Shown here: piece by piece, positions 32,525 through 40,620 of the stretch | How positions within the stretch are numbered: position 1 is the first letter of the stretch | Layout: every line of letters begins with the position of its first letter | NCBI GenBank assembly: GCA_047974625.1 | Contig: JBKECK010000068.1 | Coordinates: 1 to 64,000, forward strand | Direction: 5' to 3' | DNA length: 64,000 nucleotides | DNA from: CADEDH01 sp047974625 | GTDB lineage: Bacteria > Actinomycetota > Acidimicrobiia > Acidimicrobiales > SZUA-35 | The notes under the pieces: model-generated | What the model was told of the DNA's origin: nothing | Database searches by the model: none | Seen by the model: the letters and a program-made list of their open reading frames with translations, nothing else | Program-made: the position numbers and the translations under genes

Positions 32525-33397
32525 GTGAACCTGAGAACCGTCCCGGCGATCCGTGAGGCGAAGCGGCGCCACGGTGCCGCCCCCCTGGTCATGGTCACCG
32601 CCTACGACGCCCCCACCTCCCGGGTGGCCACCGAGGCCGACGTCGACCTGATCCTGGTCGGTGACTCGCTGGCCATGGTGGTGCTCGGTTACGACGACAC
32701 CCTCCAGGTGACCGTCAACGACATCGCCTACCATGTCGGGGCCGTGGTGCGGGCCAAGCCCACCGCCCTGGTGGTGGCCGATCTGCCGTGGATGAGCTTC
32801 CACCTGTCCACTGTCGACACCCTCAACAACGCCGCCACCCTGATCCGGGCCGGGGCCACCACGGTGAAACTGGAGGGCGGAACCAAGCGGGTTCCGATGA
32901 TCGAGGCCATCGTGGCCGCCGAGATCCCGGTGATGGGCCATATCGGCCTGACCCCCCAGTCGGCCAAGATCATGGGCGGCTTCAGGATCCAGGGCCGGGA
33001 GGCCGCGGCGGCCCGGGCCCTGGTCGAGGACGCTCGACGCCTCCAGGACGCCGGCTGCTACGCCCTGGTCGTCGAGGGGGTCCCGGACGTGGTCGGCGCC
33101 ATGGTCACCGAGGCTGTCGACATCCCCACCATCGGGATCGGGGCCGGGCCCGACACCGACGGGCAGGTCCTGGTATTCCACGACCTGGTTGGCCTGGAGA
33201 ACCGGTTCAAACCCAAGTTCGTCCGGCGCTACGGCGACGCCTTCGCCGACCAGGCCGCCGCCGTGCGCGCCTACGCCGAGGACGTCCGCTCCGGCTCGTT
33301 CCCCGGCCCCGACGAGACCTACAGCGCCAACGACCAGCTCACCGAGGCCCTGGGCCTGTACGGATCCCGGCCCAGCCCCGCTTCACCGGAGGCCTGA
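32525..33397 (+). CDS. panB: 3-methyl-2-oxobutanoate hydroxymethyltransferase PanB
   Basis: 290 residues, GTG start with GAGG 5 nt upstream. Conserved segments are VMVTAYDAPTSRVA, DLILVGDSLAMVVLGYDDTL, VVADLPWMSF, TVKLEGG, PVMGHIGLTPQS and IGIGAGPDTDGQVLVFHDL. It transfers a hydroxymethyl group from methylene-THF to ketoisovalerate, giving ketopantoate. The reductase step (PanE or IlvC) is not encoded here unless the DUF2520 protein supplies it. The RNB gene starts 1 bp downstream. Confidence 0.97.
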   Translation: MNLRTVPAIREAKRRHGAAPLVMVTAYDAPTSRVATEADVDLILVGDSLAMVVLGYDDTLQVTVNDIAYHVGAVVRAKPTALVVADLPWMSFHLSTVDTLNNAATLIRAGATTVKLEGGTKRVPMIEAIVAAEIPVMGHIGLTPQSAKIMGGFRIQGREAAAARALVEDARRLQDAGCYALVVEGVPDVVGAMVTEAVDIPTIGIGAGPDTDGQVLVFHDLVGLENRFKPKFVRRYGDAFADQAAAVRAYAEDVRSGSFPGPDETYSANDQLTEALGLYGSRPSPASPEA

Positions 33398-33398
33398 C

Positions 33399-34920
33399 GT
33401 GGGCCAGGTGGTGCTCCGGGCCCCCGCCGTCCTCCGGCAGGGGTTCGACCGGATCCGCCGCGAGCAGGAGGTCCCCGAGGCGTTTCCCGCCGAGGTGCTG
33501 GCCGAGGCCGAACGGGCCCGGCCGGCCACCGGTGACGACGACCGGCGGGACGCCACCGGAATCCCCCTGGTGGCCGTCGATCCGGCCGGATCCACCGACC
33601 TCGACCAGGCCTTCGGGGCCGAACCCCTCGGGGACGGCTACCGGGTGCACTACGCCATCGCCGACGTCGGCGACGTGGTGGCACCGGGCGGGGCGGTCGA
33701 TCTCGAGTCCCGCCGCCGGGGGGTGACCCTGTACTCCCCCGACGGGCGGGCCCCGCTCCACCCCCCCGATCCTGAGCGAGGACCGCATCAGCCTGCGCGC
33801 CGGTCACCGCCGGCCCGCCCTGCTGTGGACCATCGACCTCGACGGGGAGGGAGGGCCGGTGGTCTGGCACCTGGAACGGGCCACCGTGGCGGTGGCGGCC
33901 GCCGTCTCCTACCAGAGGGCCCAGGAGATCGCGGAGCGGCTCCCCGGCGGGGCCGCCGGGCCCTGGTCCGCCGCCGCCCCCGACAGCAACCCCAGCACCG
34001 GCACCGACCTGGTGGCCACCATGGTGGCCCGTCTGGCCGCCATCGGCCGGCTCCGGCAGGCCCGGGAGGCGGCCCGGGGCGGGGTCAGCTTCAACCTGCC
34101 CGCCCAGGAGATCGAGGCCGAGGGGGACACCTACGCCCTCCGGTGGGACCGGTCCCGGCCGGTCGAGAACTGGAACGCCCAGATCTCCCTGCTCACCGGG
34201 ATCGTGGCGGCGCGCAGCCTGGTCGACGCCGGAACGGGCGTGCTACGGACCCTGCCCCCGCCCCTCCCCGAGGACCTGGCCCGGCTCCGGGCCACATCGG
34301 CCGCCCTCGGCCTGACGTGGCCGCCTGGGATGACCTACCCGGACCTGGTGCGCAGCCTCGACCCCGACCGCCCCGAGGCGAACGCCTTCATGCTTCAGGC
34401 CACCCGGGTCCTGCGGGGCGCCGGCTACTTGGCCCTGTCCCCCGGCGGTCCCGGGCCGGACTCCCCCGAGGCCCGGCATTCGGCCATCGCCTCGGTGTAC
34501 GCCCACGTCACCGCCCCGCTCCGCCGCCTCGTCGACCGGTTCGACAACGAGATCCTGCTCGCCCACTTCGCCGGTCGAACCCCTCCAGCGTGGGCCACCG
34601 AGGCCCTGGAAGAGCTGCCGGCGATCATGAATGACGCCAACCGGCGCCAGTCGGGCCTGGACCGGGCCCTGCTCGACTTCACCGAGGCCGTGGTGCTCGC
34701 GCCCCGGGTCGGCGAGCGGTTCAAGGGCCTGGTCGTCGACGTCGACGACCAGCGGCCCCGGGCCCGGGTCCAGATCGCCGAACCGGCCGTGGCCGCCAGC
34801 GTGACCCGGCCCGACGGCTGGTCGGTGCAGCTCGGCCAGCAGCTCGAACTGCGCCTCGACGCCGTCGACCCCGACGAGGGCACGGTGACCTTCCGGCCCG
34901 TGGCCGACAACGGGTCCTGA
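33399..34920 (+). pseudogene. Ribonuclease II/RNB-domain exonuclease gene split by a +1 shift in a C7 run
   Basis: The first part (33399 to about 33767) encodes GQVVLRAPAVLRQGFDR, VAVDPAGSTDLDQAF and YAIADVGDVVAPGG, the RNB catalytic core with its Asp cluster. Then the frame changes: from about 33768 the next frame continues exactly as the family should (ILSEDRISLRAG, RPALLWTIDL) through ARHSAIASVYAHVTAPLRRLVDR to an S1-like end. The join lies in seven Cs (33761-33767); with six, one 506-residue protein results. This may be a sequencing error, a recent null mutation, or programmed +1 slippage on CCC. RNB enzymes degrade RNA 3' to 5'. Confidence 0.85.
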
Positions 34921-34981
34921 CCGCCCCCGGTCCGGCCGTCCCGGGTCGGGGGGCGTCCCCGGCCGGTGGGCCGGCAGTGGC

Positions 34982-34987
34982 TACCGT
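34982..34987 (+). promoter_or_regulatory. Leaderless-type -10 box (TACCGT)
   Basis: TACCGT is 7 nt before GTG 34995. Confidence 0.45.
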
Positions 34988-34994
34988 TGACGCC

Positions 34995-35552
34995 GTGCGT
35001 CCCGTTCTCCTCCCTGCCGTGGTGGCTGCCGTCGCCGTGCTGATCGCCGGTTGCTCCGGCGGTGACGAGGCCCAACCGGCCGCGCCGGGCTCCGACCCGG
35101 CCCAGGTGGCCACCTCGATGATCGAGACCACCATGGCCGCCCGGCTCGACATCGGCCCCCTCAACGCCGGCTGCAACGATCCGGGCCCCCTGGCAGTGGG
35201 CGCCTCCTTCACCTGTGCCGCCACCACCGAGACCGGCAACCCGGTGGACGTGGTCGCCGCCGTCGCCGGTGACGGGCACCTCCAGCTCACCACCACCAAC
35301 GTGATCCGGGCCGATGCCCTGCCCGGCTTCGAGCGGGAGGCGGCCTCGATGCTCAACCAGTCCGAGGGCACGAACTTCACCGCCGAGGCGGTGGACTGTG
35401 GCGACGCCACCGTCGTGCTGGGCGACGACATGGTCCTGGCCTGCGGCCTGGCCATGCCGGTGAGCGGTGACGTCTACGACCTCACCCTGACGATCACCAA
35501 CATCGACCTCCGCCATTTCGCCCTGGCCGTGGCTCCCCAGGCGCGCCCCTGA
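34995..35552 (+). CDS. Exported lipoprotein with two DUF4333-like repeats
   Basis: 185 residues. Short signal peptide with lipobox VLIAGCSGG. The mature part has two similar halves, each with a conserved Cys pair: LNAGC to FTCAATTE, and EAVDC to LACGLAM, preceded by MIETTMAARLDIG and MLNQSEGTNF. The pattern is like DUF4333 lipoproteins of mycobacteria, duplicated here. The function is unknown and it is extracytoplasmic. Monocistronic; its stop lies in a hairpin shared with the convergent ppx gene. Confidence 0.75.
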   Translation: MRPVLLPAVVAAVAVLIAGCSGGDEAQPAAPGSDPAQVATSMIETTMAARLDIGPLNAGCNDPGPLAVGASFTCAATTETGNPVDVVAAVAGDGHLQLTTTNVIRADALPGFEREAASMLNQSEGTNFTAEAVDCGDATVVLGDDMVLACGLAMPVSGDVYDLTLTITNIDLRHFALAVAPQARP

Positions 35553-35577
35553 GGCCCGGCCCGAGCCGGCCGCCTCA
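35550..35577. terminator. Bidirectional hairpin containing both convergent stop codons
   Basis: TGAGGCCCGGC (35550-35560) and GCCGGCCGCCTCA (35565-35577) form a GC-rich stem with a small bulge around CCGA. The left TGA ends the lipoprotein gene and the right TCA is the complement of the ppx stop. There is no U-tract, as is usual in actinomycetes. Confidence 0.5.
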
Positions 35578-37206
35578 GACGCTGTCGGGCTCGGGTGGCC
35601 GGGCCTCCACGCACACGTCGAGATCGAGGCCGTCGGCCAGCAGCCGGGCCCGCTCGTTGGCCGAGAACACCTCGATGTCCAGGTCAGCCCCGACCTCCCG
35701 GGGCACCGGCTCGATGACGATCCCGCCCTCGACGGACCGAACCGACACCGCTTTGACCAGGCCGCGGCGGCGCCGGTCGAGGCCGATGGCTACCCGCATC
35801 AGGCCGGACAGGATCCGGATCGTCTGCTTGGTGGTGTCGTCCAGGACGGCGAAGTCGGGGTGTTTGTCGCTCGGGCGGCTCTTGCGGTGGTACCGGGCCA
35901 CCAGGGCGACCAGCTCGATCTCCTCCTCGGAGAAACCGGTGAGCTGGTTGGTGTTGCGGATGATGTAGGCCGAGTGCTTGTGGTGACCGGAGTGGGCCAC
36001 CACAAGCCCGACATTGTGGACGACGGCGGCGACGTCGAGGAGTTCCCGCTCGGCCGGTCCGAGCTGGTGGAGGTGGGCGGTCCGGTCGAAGAGCTGGACG
36101 GCGAGCCGAGCCGAGGTCTCGGCGTGATCCGGGTCGGGGTCGAGCTGGCGGGCCAGGCGCTGGGCGTTGGACCGGCGCAGGTCGTGGAGGTGAGCGTCGC
36201 CGGCCGGGAACCGGTCGAACAGGACGCCCTCGCGCAAGGCGTAGTCCGAGATCACCATCGATTCGAGATCGAAGGCGGTGAAGATCTCCTCCAGGAGCAG
36301 CACACCCCCGATGATGATGTCCTGGCGGCGGACGTCGAGCCCGGGGATCTCGCCCCTCCGGGCCGGGGGACGGCTGGTCACGGCGTCGACCACCGTGGCC
36401 AGCTCACGGGCCGTGAACCGGTAACCGTTGAACTGGCGCACCTCGTCGCCCCTCCGGGCGGCCACCATCGCCGCCACCGCCTCGATGGTGCCGGAGCTGC
36501 CCACCGCCACCTTCGGTCGATGACCCCCGAGCTGGCCGGCCACCACGCTCAGCTCGGCGGCCAGGTACTGCCGACACCGCTTCACCTCAGAACGGGACGG
36601 TTTGCGGTCCGGGTCGGTCTTGAAGAAACGCTGGGTGAGACGGATGGCCCCGAGGCGCAGGCTGCGGGCCTCGATCACGTCGGACCCCTCGGCGATCACG
36701 AACTCGGTGCTGCCACCCCCGATGTCCACTACCAGCATCCGCTCCCCGGCCAGGGATAGAGCGTGGATCACGCCACGGTGAATCAGGCGGGCCTCCTCGT
36801 AGCCGCTGATCACGTCGATCCGTAGGCCCAGCTCCTCCTCCACCCGGTCCACCAGGGCGGCCCGGTTCTCGGCCTCCCGTACCGCCGAGGTGGCCACCGC
36901 GGTCACGTCGGCACCCAGGCTCCGGGCCGTCCCCACCATCCGGGTCAACGCCACCACCCCCCGCTCGATCGCCTCGGGGGTGAGCCGCTTCATGTCACCG
37001 CCACCGGAGCCGAGCCGGACCGACTCCTTCTCCGTGGTGACAACCTCGAATCCTCCCCCCTCGGCCTGGCGGGCCACCACGAGGTGGATCGAGTTGGTGC
37101 CGATGTCGATGGCGGCGTGCAGGTCCTCGTCGATGGGATCGGCCCCCGAGGCTCCCGCCGGCGGGCCGGCGTCGGACGATGCGGCGGAGTCGTGATGATC
37201 AGTCAT
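35575..37206 (-). CDS. ppx: Ppx/GppA exopolyphosphatase family protein with HD domain
   Basis: 543 residues from ATG 37206. The actin-like ATPase fold shows AIDIGTNSIHLVVARQ (phosphate 1), TSAVREAENRAALVDRV, GYEEARLIH, LVVDIGGGSTEFVI (phosphate 2) and VAVGSSGTIEAVAAM. A C-terminal HD-type domain follows (LLDVAAVVHNVG, HHKHSAYIIRN, ALVARYHRKSRPS). It hydrolyses inorganic polyphosphate and/or the pppGpp 5' phosphate. A Ser/Ala-rich tail of about 28 residues precedes the domain. It is divergent from prmA. Confidence 0.92.
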   Translation of the reverse strand: MTDHHDSAASSDAGPPAGASGADPIDEDLHAAIDIGTNSIHLVVARQAEGGGFEVVTTEKESVRLGSGGGDMKRLTPEAIERGVVALTRMVGTARSLGADVTAVATSAVREAENRAALVDRVEEELGLRIDVISGYEEARLIHRGVIHALSLAGERMLVVDIGGGSTEFVIAEGSDVIEARSLRLGAIRLTQRFFKTDPDRKPSRSEVKRCRQYLAAELSVVAGQLGGHRPKVAVGSSGTIEAVAAMVAARRGDEVRQFNGYRFTARELATVVDAVTSRPPARRGEIPGLDVRRQDIIIGGVLLLEEIFTAFDLESMVISDYALREGVLFDRFPAGDAHLHDLRRSNAQRLARQLDPDPDHAETSARLAVQLFDRTAHLHQLGPAERELLDVAAVVHNVGLVVAHSGHHKHSAYIIRNTNQLTGFSEEEIELVALVARYHRKSRPSDKHPDFAVLDDTTKQTIRILSGLMRVAIGLDRRRRGLVKAVSVRSVEGGIVIEPVPREVGADLDIEVFSANERARLLADGLDLDVCVEARPPEPDSV

Positions 37207-37284
37207 GCCCTGGCCAGTGTGGTTGGCGTCGGCGGGGTTCGCTACCGGCCCCGGTCGGGGTAGCCGGCCCGGGGCGCCGACACC

Positions 37285-37353
37285 GACGGCGGGACGGACC
37301 GCGGCCCGGACGGCGGGACAGACGGCGGCCCGGACGGCGGGACGGACCGCGCA
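37285..37353. repeat. 24-bp tandem repeat, three copies
   Basis: GACGGCGGGACRGACSGCGG recurs at 37285, 37309 and 37333 (24-bp period). It lies in the divergent gap between ppx and prmA, about 30 bp upstream of the prmA -10 box. Confidence 0.8.
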
Positions 37354-37384
37354 GCACGGGCCACGGGGCACAGGCCCGGCTGGA

Positions 37385-37390
37385 TAGTCT
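37385..37390 (+). promoter_or_regulatory. Leaderless-type -10 box (TAGTCT)
   Basis: TAGTCT is 6 nt before GTG 37397; the overlapping GATAGT (37383-37388) would be 8 nt away. Confidence 0.45.
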
Positions 37391-37396
37391 CGGGCC

Positions 37397-38200
37397 GTGG
37401 CCTGGACCCTGCGGATCAGCCTCCCCCGGTCCGGGTCGGGCCTGGCCGGGCCGGACCCCGAGATCGTCGCCACCGCCCTGTGGGACCTCGGCACCACCGG
37501 GGTGGCCGAGACGGAACGGGCCGGCGGGCACCGCGAACTGGTGGCCGGGTTCGCCACCGAGCCGGCGGCCGAGGCCGCGGCCCGGGCCGTGGGCGGGCTC
37601 CTGGGACCCGACGCGGCCACGACGGTGGAGCCGGCCGACACGAGCTGGGTGGACGCCGTGCCCGAGGCGACGGTGGAGCTGGGCGGGGGCCGGACGGTGA
37701 CCATCGAGGTGGGCCCGGCGTTCGGGCACGGGGCCCACCCCACCACCCGGCTGGCCGCCGCCCTGGTCGCCTCCATCACCGGGCCGGGCGATCGGGTGCT
37801 CGACCTGGGCACCGGGACCGGCGTCCTGGCCCTGGTGGCCCTCGCCGCCGGGGCCGATCGGGTGGTGGCGGTGGAGACCGACCCGGCCGCGGCGGCGGTG
37901 GCCGCACGGAACCTCGCCGCCCACCACGACCTCGGCCCGGGTTCGGCCGCCGTGGTCGCCGGGGCCGACGCGGTGGCGCCGGGCGACCGGGGCCGGTTCG
38001 CCCTGACCGTGGCCAACCTGGTGCTGGGCGACCACCGTCTCGCCGCCGCCGATGTGGCCGACCTGACCGCCGGCCGGGGCCGGTTGGTGCTCACCGGCGT
38101 CCTCGCCCACCAGACCGACGACCTCCTGGGCCTCCACCCGGGCCGGACCCGCCTCGACGAACGGCACGACGGGGACTGGGTGGCCCTGGTGCTCGGGTGA
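37397..38200 (+). CDS. prmA: PrmA-like ribosomal protein L11 methyltransferase
   Basis: 267 residues. After a small N-terminal domain, the PrmA signature FGHGAHPTTRLAAALV precedes the SAM-binding VLDLGTGTGVLALVALAAGA and VETDPAAAAVAARN. The catalytic-type motif that is normally NxxxxxL/N-I-L reads LTVANLVLGDHRLAA. It methylates amino groups of L11 in the family. The short N-terminal region and the divergent motif leave room for another protein or small-molecule substrate. Confidence 0.82.
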   Translation: MAWTLRISLPRSGSGLAGPDPEIVATALWDLGTTGVAETERAGGHRELVAGFATEPAAEAAARAVGGLLGPDAATTVEPADTSWVDAVPEATVELGGGRTVTIEVGPAFGHGAHPTTRLAAALVASITGPGDRVLDLGTGTGVLALVALAAGADRVVAVETDPAAAAVAARNLAAHHDLGPGSAAVVAGADAVAPGDRGRFALTVANLVLGDHRLAAADVADLTAGRGRLVLTGVLAHQTDDLLGLHPGRTRLDERHDGDWVALVLG

Positions 38201-38204
38201 CCGT

Positions 38205-38849
38205 GTGACCAGCCGCCCCGACGACCCGGTCTGGTACGCGGCCTACGGGTCGAACCTGCTGGCGGCCCGGTTCTCCACCTACCTGACCGGTGGTCCCGTC
38301 CCGGGGAGCACGGGGCGGGTCCAGCCGGGCGCCCGGGACCCCGCGCCCCCGCGGGACGAGGCCACCATGACCGTCCCCCACCGGCTCCGTTTCGCCCGCC
38401 GTTCCCCGTCGTGGGGTGGCGGCGGGGTGGCCTTTCTCGACACCCGGCCCGGGCCCGCCGGACCGGGTCGTCGCCCCGGGACGGCCGGTCGGGCCCCGGG
38501 TCCCTCCCTCCCCACCCGGCTCCGGCTGTGGCTCCTCACCGCGGCGCAGTTCGCCGACGTCGCCGCCCAGGAGAACGGTCGACGGCCCGGCACGGTTCGG
38601 GTGGACCTGGCCGGGGTGATCGCCCGGGGATGGCTCGACGTCGATCCCGGCTGGTACGGCCGGGTCCTGGACCTGGGCCCCGGGCCCGGCGGCCATCGGG
38701 TGGTCACCGTGACCGCGTCCCGGGCGGCACCGCCCAATCCACCGCACCGGTCGTACGCCGAGGTGGTGGGCGCCGGTCTGACCGAGAGCTTCGGCCTCCA
38801 CCACGACCAGGCCCGGGCCTACCTCCGGGACCGCATCCACACCCCCTGA
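38205..38849 (+). CDS. Gamma-glutamylcyclotransferase-like (GGCT/BtrG fold) protein
   Basis: 214 residues, GTG start 4 bp after prmA. The N-terminal VWYAAYGSNLLAARFSTYLTGG matches the YGSNL substrate loop of the GGCT fold. The rest is Gly/Pro/Arg-rich, with WYGRVLDLGPGPGG and SYAEVVGAGLTESFGLHHDQARAYL at the C-terminus. A catalytic Glu is not obvious. Similar actinobacterial proteins are usually annotated hypothetical or as histone deacetylase by mistake (recalled). The role is unknown. Confidence 0.6.
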   Translation: MTSRPDDPVWYAAYGSNLLAARFSTYLTGGPVPGSTGRVQPGARDPAPPRDEATMTVPHRLRFARRSPSWGGGGVAFLDTRPGPAGPGRRPGTAGRAPGPSLPTRLRLWLLTAAQFADVAAQENGRRPGTVRVDLAGVIARGWLDVDPGWYGRVLDLGPGPGGHRVVTVTASRAAPPNPPHRSYAEVVGAGLTESFGLHHDQARAYLRDRIHTP

Positions 38850-38886
38850 CCGCCCCGACCCGACGACCCCGCCGGTAGCCAACAGA

Positions 38887-38914
38887 TACTACTCATGGTG
38901 GCTGCCAGGTAGTA
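38887..38914. promoter_or_regulatory. TACTAC/GTAGTA inverted repeat over the mazEF promoter
   Basis: TACTAC (38887-38892) and GTAGTA (38909-38914) are inverted hexamers whose right arm runs into the -10 box (38913-38918). The placement suits autorepression by the antitoxin or the toxin-antitoxin complex. Confidence 0.45.
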
Positions 38915-38918
38915 CCCT
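38913..38918 (+). promoter_or_regulatory. Leaderless-type -10 box (TACCCT)
   Basis: TACCCT is 7 nt before the antitoxin GTG at 38926. Confidence 0.5.
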
Positions 38919-38925
38919 GGGGGCC

Positions 38926-39213
38926 GTGAAGGTCAGTGTGAGCCTGCCGGACGAGGACGTGGCCTACCTCGACGCCTACGCCGAGGCCCAGGGCCTCCAG
39001 TCCCGGTCGGCCGCCCTCCCCCGGGCGGTCCGGCTCCTGCGGGCCTCCGAGCTCGGCGCCGCCTACGAGGACGCCTGGGCCGAGTGGTCCACCAGCGAGG
39101 ACGCCGACCTGTGGGAGCACGGCCTCACCGACCCTGACGACGCCGGCACCGGCCCCGGACCGTGGGATGCCGATCCGCCGGCGCCCACCACCGACGGTCC
39201 CGGCGGCCCCTGA
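38926..39213 (+). CDS. mazE: MazE-type ribbon-helix-helix antitoxin
   Basis: 95 residues. The N-terminal VKVSVSLPDEDVAYLDAYAEAQGLQSRSAALPRAVRLLR is a ribbon-helix-helix: beta strand KVSVSLP, then two helices. The acidic C-terminal half (AYEDAWAEWSTSEDADLW and a long Asp/Pro/Gly tail) would wrap the toxin. It overlaps the toxin gene by TGATG, the usual coupling. The tail of about 30 residues is longer than in most MazE proteins. Confidence 0.88.
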   Translation: MKVSVSLPDEDVAYLDAYAEAQGLQSRSAALPRAVRLLRASELGAAYEDAWAEWSTSEDADLWEHGLTDPDDAGTGPGPWDADPPAPTTDGPGGP

Positions 39214-39560
39214 TGCGCCGGGGGGAGATCCGCTGGGTGGACCTGAACCCGGTCCGTGGGGCGGAGGCCAACAAGCGCCGTCCGGCCGTTATCGTGAGCA
39301 ACGACGGGGCCAACACCACCGCCGGCCGTCTGGGTCGGGGGGTCGTCACCGTGGTTCCGATCACCAGCAACACCCGCCGGGTCCACCCGTTCCAGGTGTT
39401 CCTGAGCGCCGCCTCGACCGGCCTCCCGAGGGACTCCAAGGCCCAGGCCGAACAGGTCCGCTCCGTGGCCGTCGAACGGATCGGGCCCCGGGTCGGGGTG
39501 CTCAGCGGGAGCGACGCCGCCGCCCTCGACGAGGCCCTCCGCCTCCACCTGGCCCTGTGA
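39213..39560 (+). CDS. mazF: MazF/PemK-type endoribonuclease toxin
   Basis: 115 residues from ATG 39213. The family pattern is complete: MRRGEIRWVDLNPVRGAEANKRRPAVIVSND, VVTVVPITSNTRRVHPFQV and AEQVRSVAVERIG. Catalytic Arg (KRRPAVIVSN) and Thr/Ser (PITSN) are present. MazF toxins cut single-stranded RNA at short motifs to halt translation; the recognised sequence cannot be predicted. The second gene of the pair depends on translation of the antitoxin gene. Confidence 0.92.
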   Translation: MRRGEIRWVDLNPVRGAEANKRRPAVIVSNDGANTTAGRLGRGVVTVVPITSNTRRVHPFQVFLSAASTGLPRDSKAQAEQVRSVAVERIGPRVGVLSGSDAAALDEALRLHLAL

Positions 39561-39629
39561 ACCGGTCCGGCCCGGCCAACCGGTCCGGACCGGCCCGGTG
39601 ACGGGCTGGCCCCAGGGGTGACCCGGCCG

Positions 39630-39635
39630 TAACGT
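39630..39635 (+). promoter_or_regulatory. Leaderless-type -10 box (TAACGT)
   Basis: TAACGT is 7 nt before GTG 39643. Confidence 0.5.
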
Positions 39636-39642
39636 CGAGCCG

Positions 39643-40620
39643 GTGAGCACCACCGACGGACCCTCGCCCGAGACCCCGGCCCGGTTCGACAACCGGGTCA
39701 CCCGCCAGCTGGGGATCGAGATCCCCATCGTCCAGGCCCCGATGGGGTGGATCGCCCGCAGCCGGCTGGCCTCCGCGGTGTCCAACGCCGGGGCGATGGG
39801 CATCATCGAGACCTCGTCGGGCGAGCTCGACGAGGTCCGCACCGAGATCGCCCGGATGCGGGATCTGACGGACAAGCCGTTCGGCGTCAACATCGCCCAG
39901 GCCTTCGTCCGCGACCCCGGCATCGTCGACTTCGTGGTCGACCAGGGTGTCCGGTTCGTCACCACTTCGGCCGGCGACCCCACCCGCTACACGGCCCGGC
40001 TCAAGGAGGCGGGCCTCACCGTCTACCATGTCGTGCCCACCCTCCGGGGTGCCCTCAAGGCGATGGAGGCCGGGGTCGACGGCCTGGTGGTGGAGGGCGG
40101 CGAGGGCGGCGGGTTCAAGAATCCCGACCCGGTGGCCAGCATGGTGCTCCTCCCCCTGGTCCGGTCCAAGGTGGACGTCCCCATCGTGGCCGCGGGCGGC
40201 ATGCTCGACGGTGCCACCATGGCGGCCGCCTTCGCTCTGGGCGCCGAGGGGGTCCAGATGGGGACCCGGATGGTGTCGGCCGCCGAGAGCCCGGTGCACG
40301 ACAACTGGAAGCAGGCCATCGTGACCGCGGCCGAGACCGACACCGTGTTCCTCAACTCCCGCCACTCCCCCGCCCTGCGGGCCATGCGGACCGGACGCAG
40401 CGAGAAGCTGCAGTTCGCCGACCACAACGTGTTCGGCGACTTCGGTGACGCCCAGGCCCTCTACTTCGGCGGCGACATGGAAGCCGCCCTGGCCCTCGGC
40501 GGGGAGGTGGCGGGCCGGATCGACGCCGTCGTCCCGGTGGCCGACGTCATCTCCTCGTGCGCCGAGGAGTTCTTCGCCGTTCTCGACGACCTGGCCGACC
40601 GCTACCTTGCCGGATCATGA
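39643..40620 (+). CDS. Nitronate monooxygenase (2-nitropropane dioxygenase family)
   Basis: 325 residues. FMN-barrel landmarks are IEIPIVQAPMGWIARSRLA, SNAGAMGIIETSSG, FGVNIAQAF, LVVEGGEGGGFKN, PIVAAGGMLDGATMAAAFALGAEGVQMGTR (split as AAGG and GVQMGTR) and a DTVFLNSRHSPALR tail. The barrel oxidises alkyl nitronates; related proteins are enoyl reductase-like. The His expected as catalytic base in class I enzymes is not at GGEGGG, where the sequence has Glu. It is coupled to the sulfurtransferase gene (ATGA). Confidence 0.87.
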   Translation: MSTTDGPSPETPARFDNRVTRQLGIEIPIVQAPMGWIARSRLASAVSNAGAMGIIETSSGELDEVRTEIARMRDLTDKPFGVNIAQAFVRDPGIVDFVVDQGVRFVTTSAGDPTRYTARLKEAGLTVYHVVPTLRGALKAMEAGVDGLVVEGGEGGGFKNPDPVASMVLLPLVRSKVDVPIVAAGGMLDGATMAAAFALGAEGVQMGTRMVSAAESPVHDNWKQAIVTAAETDTVFLNSRHSPALRAMRTGRSEKLQFADHNVFGDFGDAQALYFGGDMEAALALGGEVAGRIDAVVPVADVISSCAEEFFAVLDDLADRYLAGS

